From Tanypteryx hageni (lineage: Eukaryota > Arthropoda > Insecta > Odonata > Petaluridae), in contig CM054112.1 of assembly GCA_028673005.1 (NCBI GenBank), forward strand, positions 192,933,518 through 192,997,517: DNA of 64,000 bases, read 5' to 3'. Below, piece after piece: positions 1 to 11,947 of this stretch. Both the position numbers and the translations under genes were made by a program. The notes under the pieces are model-generated. The model was not told the origin of the DNA and ran no database searches. It worked only from the letters and a program-made list of their open reading frames with translations. How positions within the stretch are numbered: position 1 is the first letter of the stretch; the number at the start of each line of letters is the position of its first letter.

Positions 1-2060
1 ACTAAATCACAGATGGCTCCCTAGTGCCACGAGTGGCAAATATATGAACGATATGAACAACATTTTTTCCTCCTTTCAAACATTTCAAACTCGCAATAAC
101 ACTTTACTATGAAGTATTGGTTATAAATTAGCATTTAATGACGCAAACATAATTAATTTCATGGCTTTCATGAAGTAGTTTTTAAGGTGAATTGGTTTAA
201 CCTATCCATGCGAAAATTTTAATCCTAGTGATAAAACATTAAAATTAGTCGTCGGTAGGCGAAAGCAGAGACGTGGTGATTTTTTGAATGGCCTCGTTAA
301 AACCATTTTAAGGCCCATTATTGTTATAAAAGGAGGTGCTCAAATTAAAATTACTGTGAAAGATGATTTTTCAGTTTAATTTTGCATCAATTTAGTGACA
401 CAAGTTCTATGACTGAAAATAAATAACTACGATTAATAGGTTTTTAATTACTTTATTAGACTGATGAAACAAAATTATAGCCTGTTCATAAACGCTAAGA
501 TCTTGAAAAAGTCGATTACTGTAAAAAACTGGATTCTTTTAGCAGATATATTCAATGTGAGTGTTGTTGTATTAATTGTTTTTTATTATAAGCTAAAATA
601 AAACAAAAATATTATTGAAGTTTAACGGAAGATGAAGGGGTTGCGCAATGTTATTACGAGAGTACGGTTCCCAGTCAACCTAAAAAATTCACTTTTTTAT
701 CATAAATAATGTAGTTTAACACAAAATAAAAGAAAACATTCCAACGTAAACAGCAAATGAAAACCTAGATTCATAAAGTGAAAAAACTCGTTTAATTATC
801 TTTAAAACGAGTAATAGCAAATGAAACCCAGCATCACAACACAATTACACTTTTCGGCACTTGTGCAATGTATTTCGAGCGCATTTTCGCGATTTTCGAT
901 CTGCTTTTGTTCATTATAAGGAAATTCTTTAATTAAATTGCTGAACTACTGAAATGGAATGTTGAGTACGTGATGCACAGATGTATTCTTGCGTTCTGTA
1001 ACAAACATTTTCAATGCGTAACAGAAAAACAAAATCTAGTGATAACATTTCTTTTAATTGTTCAAAATACGTCACGAAAAATAATGACGCATTAAAGTGG
1101 TAACATTTCTTTCAGCAATCGCGTTCAATATACGCGGCGGAAAATCTTACAAGATGATAGCAATACTTAGATTTACATTAAAAATTCGTAATAAAAAATG
1201 AGAACCTAACAAAATAACATTTCCCTAAATTACGTTCAAAATTAAAACCTTACATTACAAAATGATGGCATTTTTTTAAATTCTAAACTAAAGTTTCACG
1301 TCGAAAATAGCAGCGTTGTCGGTGGAGTTCAAACTGAGCTACAAAATAATTTAGTCGAGAGTTATCACGTTTATTTACTTCTAAAACTGCTAATAATGAG
1401 CATTATAAATATAATCTATAATAATATAACTACTCACTCACTGACACAAAACTCTTAGATACTTCTAAAAGGGGCCAGAAATCTGACATTTGGCATGTAG
1501 AAAAATCGAAAATCACAAAAAAGTTAACATTTAAGGTGTCTTTTTAATATAATGTTCCAAAGCATGGGATTCAGTGCAAGGCTTTGTAAAAATGCGTTCT
1601 TAAATTACTTAAAATTGGGATACGAATTCGCAAAAAGAATAGTTGTCTATGTGAAAAAACGGAATTCTTAATTTTTGAAGGTAGAAATCAAATACGTACC
1701 GAATTAGCGTAAATATCTGCTTTTAAAAAAAGGAGCGTTACTAAGACGTACTAAGCGTCAATTGATAACAATAGTCTTCGGTACACACAGACATCATCGA
1801 GAAAATAGTCAAAACGTGTTCAGGGGACCTCAAAACGTGTATTTCCGTTGAAATCTCGAAGTCGATTTTTTTCATGAATACAATACTTTCCCCTATACTA
1901 CGTATATGGAGAAAGTAAAAAAGTGAATTTTTTGCTCTTTTCAACAATGAAAATCTTTAAATACTATGGCAACCATGCCGACGCTTTTAAAGGGATCTGA
2001 TATTATACTTTACGATTGTAGTGATTTAATGCTTTTAATGGAAATTAATGCCGTTATAAC
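1..2060. other. AT-rich stretch, nothing recognised
   Basis: No gene, transposase remnant or RNA gene is recognisable on either strand; only short, unsupported reading frames. Confidence 0.5.
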
Positions 2061-2065
2061 GAATT

Positions 2066-2153
2066 ACAGTTGAACTTCCATATCTCGAATCTCAAGGAAA
2101 AGTAATAATTATTCGAGTAATAGAAAATTAAAGTTATGGAAATATATTTTTAA

Positions 2154-2232
<79 letters not shown>

Positions 2233-2335
2233 TATATACATACACAGTGGAACTTCTATTACTCGAATCTCAAAGGAAAGCAACAATTATTCGAGTTATG
2301 GAAAATTCGAGTTACGAAAATATATTTTTCTTTAA
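2066..2335. repeat. Two direct copies of a pogo-type end around a (TA)n tract
   Basis: Two copies about 85 bp long begin near 2066 (ACAGTTGAACTTCC) and 2244 (ACAGTGGAACTTCT). Both contain CTCGAATCTCAA and ATTATTCGAGT. This looks like the terminal repeat of pogo/Tigger elements. They are in direct, not inverted, orientation and are separated by a TA microsatellite (about 2156-2224). Confidence 0.5.
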
Positions 2336-2469
2336 TTAACATCAAGTTTATTCCCATAAGCATATAAGCAAATAACTCTAATTTCCAATACCATTCATAT
2401 TATGAAAACATCAACACCAATATTTCCTTCCGTTAATATGTAAGATTTTACTCCATCCTAAACACTAAT

Positions 2470-3675
2470 ATCATCTCACCTTGAAAAAACATTCATTTTT
2501 CAGACAGATATTTCATCATTACAAATATTTTTTTAATTCTCAAATTTTCACCTCCGCAGCGATTTTCGTTTTTCCCTTATGTAAAAATAATAGATTAAAA
2601 CAATCCCCAAACTTTATAATTTTATACTTTCTCCATTATGGGGTACTAATGCTACACATTTCATTTTCTGTCGAAACATTGGCGTCTAGTTATACATATT
2701 TGGTTATCCTACCTCTAAAAATAATTTCATAATACATAAACCTTGAAAATTTGTTTAAACAATTGCGAATTTTTAGCGGCCGTATTGTTGCACTTTTTCA
2801 AGATTTTCGTTTTTTCTAGTCGGTTTTGAACAAAATCCTACCTAAGAAACAAATTTAGAATCTCCAGCTCATCTGGAAGTGCCTAAACATTAGTATCATC
2901 CTATCATTATATATCGACGACTCTTACAGAGGAGGATATAACATATAGGAGGATACTAATGTTTAGGCACTTCCAGATGTGCTGGAGATTCGAAATTTTT
3001 TTCTTAGGTAGGTGTTTGTGCAAAACCGACTAGAAAAAACGAAAATCTTGAAAAAGTGCAACAATGCGGCCGCTAAAAATTCGCAATTGTTTAAACAAAT
3101 TTTCAGGGTTTGGGCATTTCCGAATGTGCTACGGAGCTGAAATTTTTTTAAAAAGTAGAATTCTTAAAAAAACGAAATAGGGATTATACAAATTTTGATA
3201 TTTTAATTTGTTTGGCAGTTAAAAATTCTTAAAGTTTAAACAAATAGATAACTGTTTAGGTACTACGGGATGAGCTAGGAAGCTGAAATTTTCAAATTAC
3301 TTACAGAGTAGTGGATTTGCACAAATAAACATTTCAATTTAACCTTATATAAATTGCGGCGGCCGTTAAAAATAATTTAAATTTAAACAATTAGAAAAAT
3401 ATTATTTTACTTATAGAAGTGCTACAATTTTAAAATTTCGCTAAAATGTGTAGCATTATTACCTTATAATGACGAAAGTGTAAAAATTTTAAAATTGCAA
3501 CATTTGGGGATTGTTTTAAACTATTATTTTTACATGTGGGAAAAACTGAAATCGCTGTGGAGATGAAATCTATAGAATTGAAAGAATATTTGTAATGATG
3601 AAATGTCTGCCTGAAAAATGAATGTTTTTTCAAGGTGAGATGAAATGCTTGCAGTATGCAAGCACCAACTACTAG
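2470..3675 (+). mobile_element. Helitron-like non-autonomous element with inverted second copy
   Basis: The 3' end on the plus strand has an 8-bp-stem hairpin TGCTTGCA-GTA-TGCAAGCA (3646-3664) and ends CTAG at 3672-3675 followed by T, as Helitrons end (hairpin, then CTRR, inserted at A|T). The body at 3430-3640 is shared with the copy near 57.6 kb. A second, shortened copy (about 2470-2905) lies in opposite orientation, so the region is a large imperfect palindrome centred near 2930. Confidence 0.5.
2952..3410 (-). repeat. Three degenerate tandem units of about 150 bp
   Basis: On the minus strand each unit has TTTGTTTAAA, then ATTTTTAACGGCCGC (weaker in the middle unit), and ends near CAGCTCC-AGC, then CCTAAAC. 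The inverted left arm (2744-2905) has only one such unit, so copy number differs between the arms. Confidence 0.55.
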
Positions 3676-3755
3676 TATGTTATATCCTCCTCCTCTGTAA
3701 GGAACGTCTGTATATAACGATATCTTCCGTAAGAAGCAGCTATTTATTATAGATA

Positions 3756-4690
3756 CAGGGTGTCCCAAAAAGATATATACACATTGTCTAATAGAATATC
3801 TATTCACAGATTATTGTTTAGATGAAAATTATAGCGACTCATTGTTGCAAGACATATAATTAAATGATGACTGCAGTCACAATGAAAAGAAACAATTAAA
3901 TACCCATAATTCACAACATAATAAAAATGGCAGAGCATCATTTGGCTTTCAAGCAAAGAAAAGCAATTTTGAAACGGTACTGGAAATTTGAGAATGTGTG
4001 AGTTTCAAAGACAGTGGAGACATGATTTCAAGACTGAGCCACCAACACGAACCACAATTTCAAGAATTCGTGATAAATTCGAGACTTACGGTACTGTGCA
4101 AGACGTGTGCAGGTAATGATTTGGGAGATGTCGAACTTCAACGAATGCAGAAAATTCTGCTATGGTGTTAGAGCAATTTGAACGATCACCAAAAAAGTCT
4201 GTAAGACGATGTGCTAATGAGACTGGAATCAGTAAAAAGAGCTTACGCCGGATTCTCAAAACTGTTAAGTGGAAGTGTTGTGTTCCAAGACTGTTAAGGA
4301 AATTGTCTGAAGACGACCCTGACCGCAGATCTGAGTTCTGTGAATGGTTTAAAATGAAGGTGACTGAGGATGCAAATTTTGTTTAGATCGTTTGGTCTGA
4401 TGAAGCAACATATAAACTCAATGGTACAGTTAACCAGCATAACTGCATATACTGGTCATCAGAAAATCCACAAATTCATTTAGACAAGGCAGTGAATTTA
4501 CCAGGTCTTACAGTTTGGTCTGGTGTGTCGTCCAGAGGTATTGTAGGGCCATACTTTTTCGAGGGGACTGTTACTGGTCCTCAGTACCTTAACCTGCTTA
4601 AAGTATCCATTATGCCCAAAATTCAACAGCTTTATGAAGGATAGAAATTTTTTTTTCAACAAGATGTGGCACCTCCACATTAGGTTAGGT
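3756..4690 (+). pseudogene. Tc1/mariner transposase relic
   Basis: A 5' terminal end CAGGGTGTCCCAAAAAGAT follows a TA. A broken transposase begins MAEHHLAFKQRKAIL at 3927, with TEPPTRTTISRIRDKF, a helix-turn-helix segment (FERSPKKSVRRCANETGIS), the catalytic-domain start [12 protein letters not shown] after an in-frame [19 protein letters not shown] and FQQDVAPPH. Stops and frameshifts kill it, and the 3' part after the second Asp is missing. Confidence 0.75.
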
Positions 4691-5063
4691 TCATTATAAT
4701 CCATTTGATTTCAGCCAACGACGTATACCTACATATGATGACATGATAATTTTAAATTAATTTCTTTATCCAGACACGTACTAAAAGGTGCGGATGATGA
4801 AACCATAATCCTAACACAAAATATCGTAATTTTTACGTAAATTTTACTGTAACATATAGACTATTGTCTTAATGATGATAATAGTAATTGCTTAAAAAGG
4901 GCGATCTGAGCCATGAAACTTTAAATTCGAAAACTTGGACGCGAAGCTGATTGCCAGAGAATTTAGAAATTCCGGATGGATGCCTTAATTTCGCAGAAAA
5001 TGAAAACTATTATCTTATATAAATGGGTTCTGTGTACTGTGTACTATTAATTTATTTTTTGAA

Positions 5064-5093
5064 TGCTTGCAGTATGCAAGCACCGACAACTCG
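5064..5093 (+). mobile_element. Second Helitron-type 3' end
   Basis: The same TGCTTGCA-GTA-TGCAAGCA hairpin (5064-5082) is followed by ACCGACAACTCG and then TATA. The terminal CTAG has become CTCG. Sequence further left does not match the other copies, so only the end is shared. Confidence 0.45.
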
Positions 5094-5439
5094 TATAATA
5101 ATTATGTCCTTTTCTAGGGTGCCAAAGGTTAAACTGAACTTCGAAACAAAAAAGTAGAGGGAGTTCAGCTTGTCGGCATCGCAAACGCATGATGCAAAAT
5201 ACAAATAATCTGTGCGAAACAGAAGTATTGATCAAAAATTTTTGTCGCAAGTGAAATTCGCGAACAGCAAGCATGCGAAGTTCAAAAAGGTGGTGTATCT
5301 GTGAACCATTTAATATTTGTAAATTTTGTCATAATGTCTGTTACCACCTGCCTATCTGTAACAATTGATGTTGATAATAATAATAGTATAGGTATCTATC
5401 TACCTGTTTAACAGGTCACAAGTTGCCACAGTAGTCAAG

Positions 5440-6300
5440 GATGGAAAACTTATATCTCTGATCTAAAACCCATTTATTCAGGTTTGCCACAAGACTATTA
5501 TAGGACTAGTGAATATTATTTCTTACTTTTATTAATGATCTCTCCAGTGAACTTATCAACTACTCTAATGAATTAATAATTTTGTATGTTGACGATATAA
5601 TGTAATATTAGCTAATTCTAATTACGAAACGAGTAAGAATGGTGAGAGGACAACAAACAGATACTGAATAATAACAAAAGATAAGGATAATGACACACAC
5701 AGATAATGCTTCTTTCTCCAAGTTGTCACCTGAGATGACTTTTTAAATTACAACATGAAAATAATAAAATTATCTCAAGAATGCAAGTTTTTAAGTTTAT
5801 ACATTGATCCATCATTTAATTAGAAAACTCACATTGATTACTTATGTAGGAAACTCAATTAACTTTTTTACTTTTTAGTGTGCTCAAACATATGGTTAGT
5901 ATAAAAATGTTATATTATGAATATTTCTATTCCCATGTTACACATAGCATCATAATTAGTCTCTCATCTGATGGATATTTTCTATAAAAAATATAGTGTT
6001 CAATAACCAATGCAGAGCAATTTGTCATCCAATTTTTAAACATTTGAAATTTGTCCCATGTATTTATATATTATCTTACTATGTGTTAAAATATATTAGT
6101 TAAAATTCATCACTTCATATTTATGGTACATGTAGAAATGATGATCTGCATTTATCTTATAATGTGCCAAGGCCTATAGTTAGTCCTTTAATTTTGGGCA
6201 TTATAACAAACTACCCTCATCTATAAAGGCTACTGAGAAGGTTCCACAGTTTTGTAGATCATTATTTAATTTTAAGGATCTTGTGGGTTATACATCCTGT
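5440..6300 (+). pseudogene. Non-LTR retrotransposon reverse transcriptase relic
   Basis: Frameshifted RT: INDLSSELINYSNEL, then ILYVDDIM (catalytic YVDD-type box, about 5585-5606), a KFLSLYIDPSFN-KTHIDYLC segment, and a C-terminal region with MLYYEYFYSHVTHSIIIS. The order matches Jockey/CR1-like elements; the clade is not resolved. Confidence 0.65.
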
Positions 6301-9300
6301 TCTTCAAAACAACATATTCAACGGGTCTTTATTTTTATAGCACCACCACTTTCTTACAAACCTAACAACCAAAACTAAAAAAAAACTATCCCGATGGAAA
6401 GAGCAAATGTGAACATGAAAGGAAAATCAAGCTAACCCCGAAACCAACCCAATGAAGAGTGCAAATGTGAACATGGAGGAATTGTTTCGCAAACCCCATT
6501 TCCCTTAAACCCTCGCATCAAGGTTTTCTTGCAGTCCATACAGGGGGCTGCCACCCCCTTCAACCCCCACATCCCCCTGGGTTGGGGTTGGATTTGTTCT
6601 ATTTCTTCCCCATGCTGGATTAAGTGGTATACACAATACAGTACCAAAATTGGATATAAATATGCAACAATTGTAGTCATACACAAGCATAATTTAATAT
6701 TCTAAAAAATGGGATGTATAACTCACAAGATCCAATCTTAATTTTGTAATTGTTATCAGTGTTATTAAGTTTTAATTTAATATTTGTACCTGAAAATTCC
6801 TGACCTATTTTATTTGGATAAATGATTTGATTTGGAGTCAGAATATTAACTTTGGCTGAATATTTGATTTGGCAACACTCAAAATTACATTTATAAATGT
6901 TTTGTCAAAATGTAATGTGCAACAATAATACAAATGTAGCAATGAGATAAAAAAAATATTTTTCATTCCAAGATGTAGTAAACTACTGCTATGAAACAAT
7001 TCTTTTTTGACGATTTCTTAAGAATTGATGCCATTCTACAAAATTACTCAATGTAAAAACTTAAGAAAGTATAAAAATATTATGCATTTTGCAGGAAATT
7101 CGGGTTAAGAAAGAAAAGAATGCCAGTTATATAAAACATCATTTACTGTGCTATTAATTTTACAATTCTTTCATCTCACTGGCAACAGCCCAGACAAAAC
7201 ATCTTTGGGGCAAAGTGAAATAACACAGTCTAATATGAAACATTCATTGAAGATATACATAGGATTCTTTATTTTTTTAAACATTTTTCATTTGGGCAGT
7301 GTCACTATACAATTACAAGAATATTTTTTCAATGAAGTTGTGGTAGAGTCATTCATAAAATTCAGATACAAATTCCTACATTAAAAATGCATTACATTGA
7401 CTTCACTAAAGCAAATGCTCACAAACTGCCCAAAATACACACAACCATTGGTCTGCTATATTTGTACTTTTTTTCAGTTTTATCATTATTTACATACACA
7501 CTAAGAGATATTGACATTTTTAGATTTTTTTCCACAGTATCACCCAGTTGCTTTTAACAGGTTCATGAAGTATAGAGGGATATGACTATCTGTGGGAATG
7601 TTTTGACTATATTATAAACTAAGAGAAATTTCTAAAATAAAAAAAAGCAAATCATAAGCTTCCCAACATAATAGGAGAAAATTATAATTATTAAAATAGA
7701 ACACAAACACAATGTTTACAATGGATCTTTTTTACATTTTTATAATATTATAGTAGATGGAACACAATTTTATGTTTAAGGTACAGTTTAGTAGCTCAAT
7801 GCTGGCTTAATACATTTAAATTTATCATTACCTTTTCTGGATTAATATCATTCGAGAATTCCAACAAAAAGACCCCTAAAAACAAAAGTTTAACAGGCAT
7901 TGTCGGGAAAAATTAAAAATTCAAGATTGATTTCCACTAGCTGTTTCAAATAATATATAGGTTTTATGACTGGAAACAAGCAGAGACCATCTGTCCATTA
8001 TTTAAAAGAAACAGAGGTATGAAAGGTTTTTGTGCATTACATTTTCATGACCTTAACTTTTCTTAGTTACAACAAACAAAAAAGCAGAAGATATAACACA
8101 AATTTAATTAAAATCAAAGTGAAAAGATGAAAAACAAAAAACTAGTCCTCCAATTTTAAACTTACACGAAGATTAGAAAAAGAATCACGTAAGGCTATTT
8201 TTCTATAATTTATGCATCAATGGACCTCATCACAAGTAGCCATCTATTCAAAAGGAAGTGATACTAAAATGAACAACTTTAGATTGACCAAGTGTAACTG
8301 CACAGTAGAGCTTGTTCAAGGAATGTTCACAATTTACTGATAATACACTTTGTAAAATGTTCAATTCCAAAAATTAAAACATAATAATTTGGAGCTGCCT
8401 TATATTTAGGCAATGGATTTATCCGAGGGAAACATATTGGTCAAACAGTGGGTCTACCACTATTGTGTTAGCACCCTTGACGCAAATCAAAAATCATAAA
8501 AAATTACAAAGATGTATGCATGCTACCTATGGAGAAGAAACAAATTTAAAGAGATTTAAAAACAGATCAAGGTCCAATATATAATAACACAATATACATA
8601 ATAACATATTTACATACTACAATACAAATAAAAATACATTAGTCAGAGGATTAAGTTTCAGGATTAACTGGCACAATTTTACCTTGAAAATGGAGACTAG
8701 ACAGTTCAACAGTTTAAATGAAACAACATCCTGCATATCTTGTCATAAATGGTTACCCACCTCATAATTGCAGTATTAAATCAAGCTCAGTTCCTGCATT
8801 TACATGCATTTAATGCCACCTTAACACACTGCAATTTTTGCTTTCATCACTGTAAAATAACATAATATATACAAATGGTATATAAAAGTTATTAAAAATG
8901 ATAAACTCTTATTTGCATAAGATTTTGAAATTAATAGAAAAACAATTAAAATGAAACAAAATTACAGAGATGGTAATGATTTCAGTTTTACTTTAACACA
9001 AAAGTTTTTTAAAAATAAAAATGGCAAATATTGAGAGGAATCTTTGTCCCATTTTTCTGGGAAATTTCTATGAAATTAGCATTTTAGGTAATATACCACA
9101 CTAGGGTGAAATAAATTTCTTGGAATAAAAGTACAATGGAACTAGAAAATGATTCTAATTATTTAAATAGTGGTTGCTTTATCATATTACAAAGTATTCC
9201 TGATAAAATAAAAATAACGTACTTAAGAGCTATGTAGTCAACAATTACAATGAATATGTTTTAGGACCAATCAATAATAACTTTAAATGCTTTCTGTTTT

Positions 9301-9597
9301 TAACATATTTTAGGTTTAAATAAATGCTGGGATTTAATATACTAAGTAATTGATAATAAGCTAGCTTATTTCGGCTTTATAATTTGCACCCATCTTTAGT
9401 GAAATGTAAGTTAATGGGACATTTATCACTAATTATAAATTGGATAATTTACTAAATTAAACATAAAACTTCTTCTTAAATGACAATTCTAATATTAAAA
9501 AGAATAAACTTTGCAAAAAATAATAATTAATTAACTGTTATAAGACAATTCGTTAGAATTATAACTTGGCCAAATAAAGACTTTTTATCACTTACAC
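6300..9597. other. AT-rich flank, nothing firmly recognised
   Basis: Beyond the cyclin G 3' end. A short GC-richer stretch (6430-6600, C/G runs such as CCCCCTTCAACCCCCAC) looks like a repeat fragment. No coding signal. Confidence 0.4.
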
Positions 9598-9910
9598 CAG
9601 GGGCGTGCAACCTATAGATGGTAGGTCACATCTGGCCTACAGAGCTTTGATGCAAAAGCGACCTGAGTTATTCAATACAGGTAATTTTATACATTAAAAA
9701 AATAAAATTACGCCCATAAAACCTTTCTGGTTAAGTTTTGATGCTAAAACATCAGTAAGGACTTAGTTTCAATTTTATAATGATGCATAATCTCTTAAGT
9801 TCTGATGTAACTTCTTATCCGGCCAGCCGGAATGCACGCAACTTCTAAAGCAGCCTGTTGAAGCATTTCTAATAAAGTAGTCCACTATGTAAAAATGTTG
9901 CACACCCCTG
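9598..9910. mobile_element. hAT-type MITE (313 bp)
   Basis: Inverted ends CAGGGGCGTGCAAC and GTTGCACACCCCTG. The flanks ACTTACAC and AGTTACGT match at 5 of 8 positions, compatible with an eroded 8-bp target duplication. It has no coding capacity. An internal segment (GCAGCCTGTTGAA) recurs near 50.39 kb. Confidence 0.65.
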
Positions 9911-11528
9911 AGTTACGTCATTGAATATAATATCCAAAATTAGTCATATTTGATACGAAATTTTCAATTTTAAACTAAATGAATAAACTTGCTCAAACAG
10001 TATTCAACCAACACTATGAACAAAACTTAAATATTCCTTTCCACACCAAGTTGTATAAGTTTAGCATTTAATTGATTCAAGAATTCAGCAAGATATTATA
10101 CGATTATGATAAAACAATAGGGTTTTATCTGTACTGAATTTTAAAAGATACTATGTGCAGATCAATAATTATCATCAGCATTCAAGGCTTTGGACAGATG
10201 AACTTATTTTTCTTAATGGTAGCATCAGTTAGAAAGAATACTTTAATCACTCATTTAATGCAAATGGTAATTTTTTGATGACCAAGAAGCCTTACTAGTT
10301 AAACTGGTTTCTTGGTTAATTAATATGCTAGTAACAGAAAACAATGGTTGTCACGAACAGGAATGAAAAAAACAAGTTACATTCAATTTCGGGAGGGTAT
10401 ACTGAACACATTCCATGTAACTTAAAAAGCACCATAAAGTATTGTTTATCTATTTAATAGGACTAGATTGAAAAAAATCATATCTTGGTTAAATTAAACT
10501 GAACACTGATGTTAGTAAGTAAAAAGTTACAAAACAGAATTCTATTCAAGGAAAACTATTTTTGGAACACCTATGATACTATTTTGAATACATGATAAAC
10601 AAAGTAAATAAAAGCTTATCAACCTTGAATGTGTCTGATGCAGAATGCGCATCTGCAGGCTGATTAGCTGACTTAGCTCTTGCAACGTAAAGTGATTTAA
10701 ATGCCAAATAAATCTGAATGGATAATGGGAGGAAATTCACTTTACTGCTGCATCTTTTAGGTTAATGTTGAAAAATGATTCTCATAATTCTTAGGGTGGG
10801 GGTATATAGTTCTTGATCTTCATGCACCAGAAGAAAACAGTGATGAAGGTTATTTCACTAGTACAGCTCATTTGAAGAGTTTGAACACATGAAAATATTT
10901 ACAGGTAAGATGCCTTCAAATACAGTGATGTGGTAATTGCACCAGTTAAGCAATATCCATGCTTAAATCAATAACTTTCTGCAATGAGGAACTTATCAAG
11001 TAAACTATGTGGCACAAAATTCATCTTTGAATATCCAAGAAATTTTCAACAATTTCATGGAATTCAAGCTAAATACAAATATAAAATCAAATGAAACCTA
11101 TGACCATATGTTTTGAAATCAAATGTTGCATTTGTAATGGACAATAAACAAGTACTTGACTATCTACAATAGGCAAGCATTTGAAGTTCATGTTTGCTGC
11201 ATTGCTGATAATATGAGAGAAAACTGACAATTTCAAAAAACTGAAATTTAGAACAGTTGGAGGAATGGAAATGAATAATGCACCAACAAATTGAAAATTT
11301 ACATAAATATCTAACAGATAGATTAAAGACTTCATAAAAATATTTTTCTTGGTGAGGATATAACCTTTGATCCCTAATTCTCTTCACCAAATAACCATTT
11401 CTCTAAACCTTTTCTCGAAATCACATTCACACTCATTGTACATAATGATTGACCAAATTGATTATTTTTTTGAGCTTATTAGCTAGGCAACTGGGGTCTT
11501 ATACAGCCAAATAATTAAACATTAACAA

Positions 11529-11534
11529 TTTATT
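11529..11534 (-). terminator. Candidate poly(A) signal for cyclin G
   Basis: AATAAA on the minus strand about 250 bases after the cyclin G stop. Other AATAAA hexamers occur further downstream in this AT-rich flank, so a longer 3' UTR is equally possible. Confidence 0.35.
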
Positions 11535-11781
11535 TCCGTTCCTTCCTCCTTAAGAGTCAACCTGAATATAAACTGCTTTTAACTAGCAACCATTCATAAG
11601 CACGATTTAGAAGTACAGAATTGTAATTCGATACTAAACCTGAATGATTTTTAGAGCACCAACAACATATCTGCAGATCATCGAAAAATTGCCCCATCTC
11701 AGTCTGACTCTCTCCACCATTACTTGAAAGGAAATAGAACTGTTTTAGTACTACCCCCTGCTTCCAAAAGGTGTACTTAAT

Positions 11782-11947
11782 TCATTCTTCACCACCTTCC
11801 TCTTCCATCAAGGGATTCATATTAGACCATCTATGAGAAGAGACTGATGCTCTCCATTCTCCCACTCTCTCTGGGCTATTTCTTGCCTCACTCTCCTCTT
11901 CCTCTTCACCTGGATCAGAACTCTCTTCTGAGCTTAAGCTGCATGAT
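11782..11947 (-). CDS. CycG: Cyclin G exon 7 (last coding exon, residues 484-538)
   Basis: Acceptor TTCAATAG|ATCATG completes an Arg codon in phase with exon 6. Encodes a Ser/Glu-rich tail ([18 protein letters not shown]) that looks PEST-like, then a TGA stop. The tail may govern protein turnover, which is inference from composition only. Confidence 0.82.

Noticed and set aside
2154..2339. Open frame of Tyr-Ile repeats
   Set aside because: Translation of a TA microsatellite; no coding meaning.
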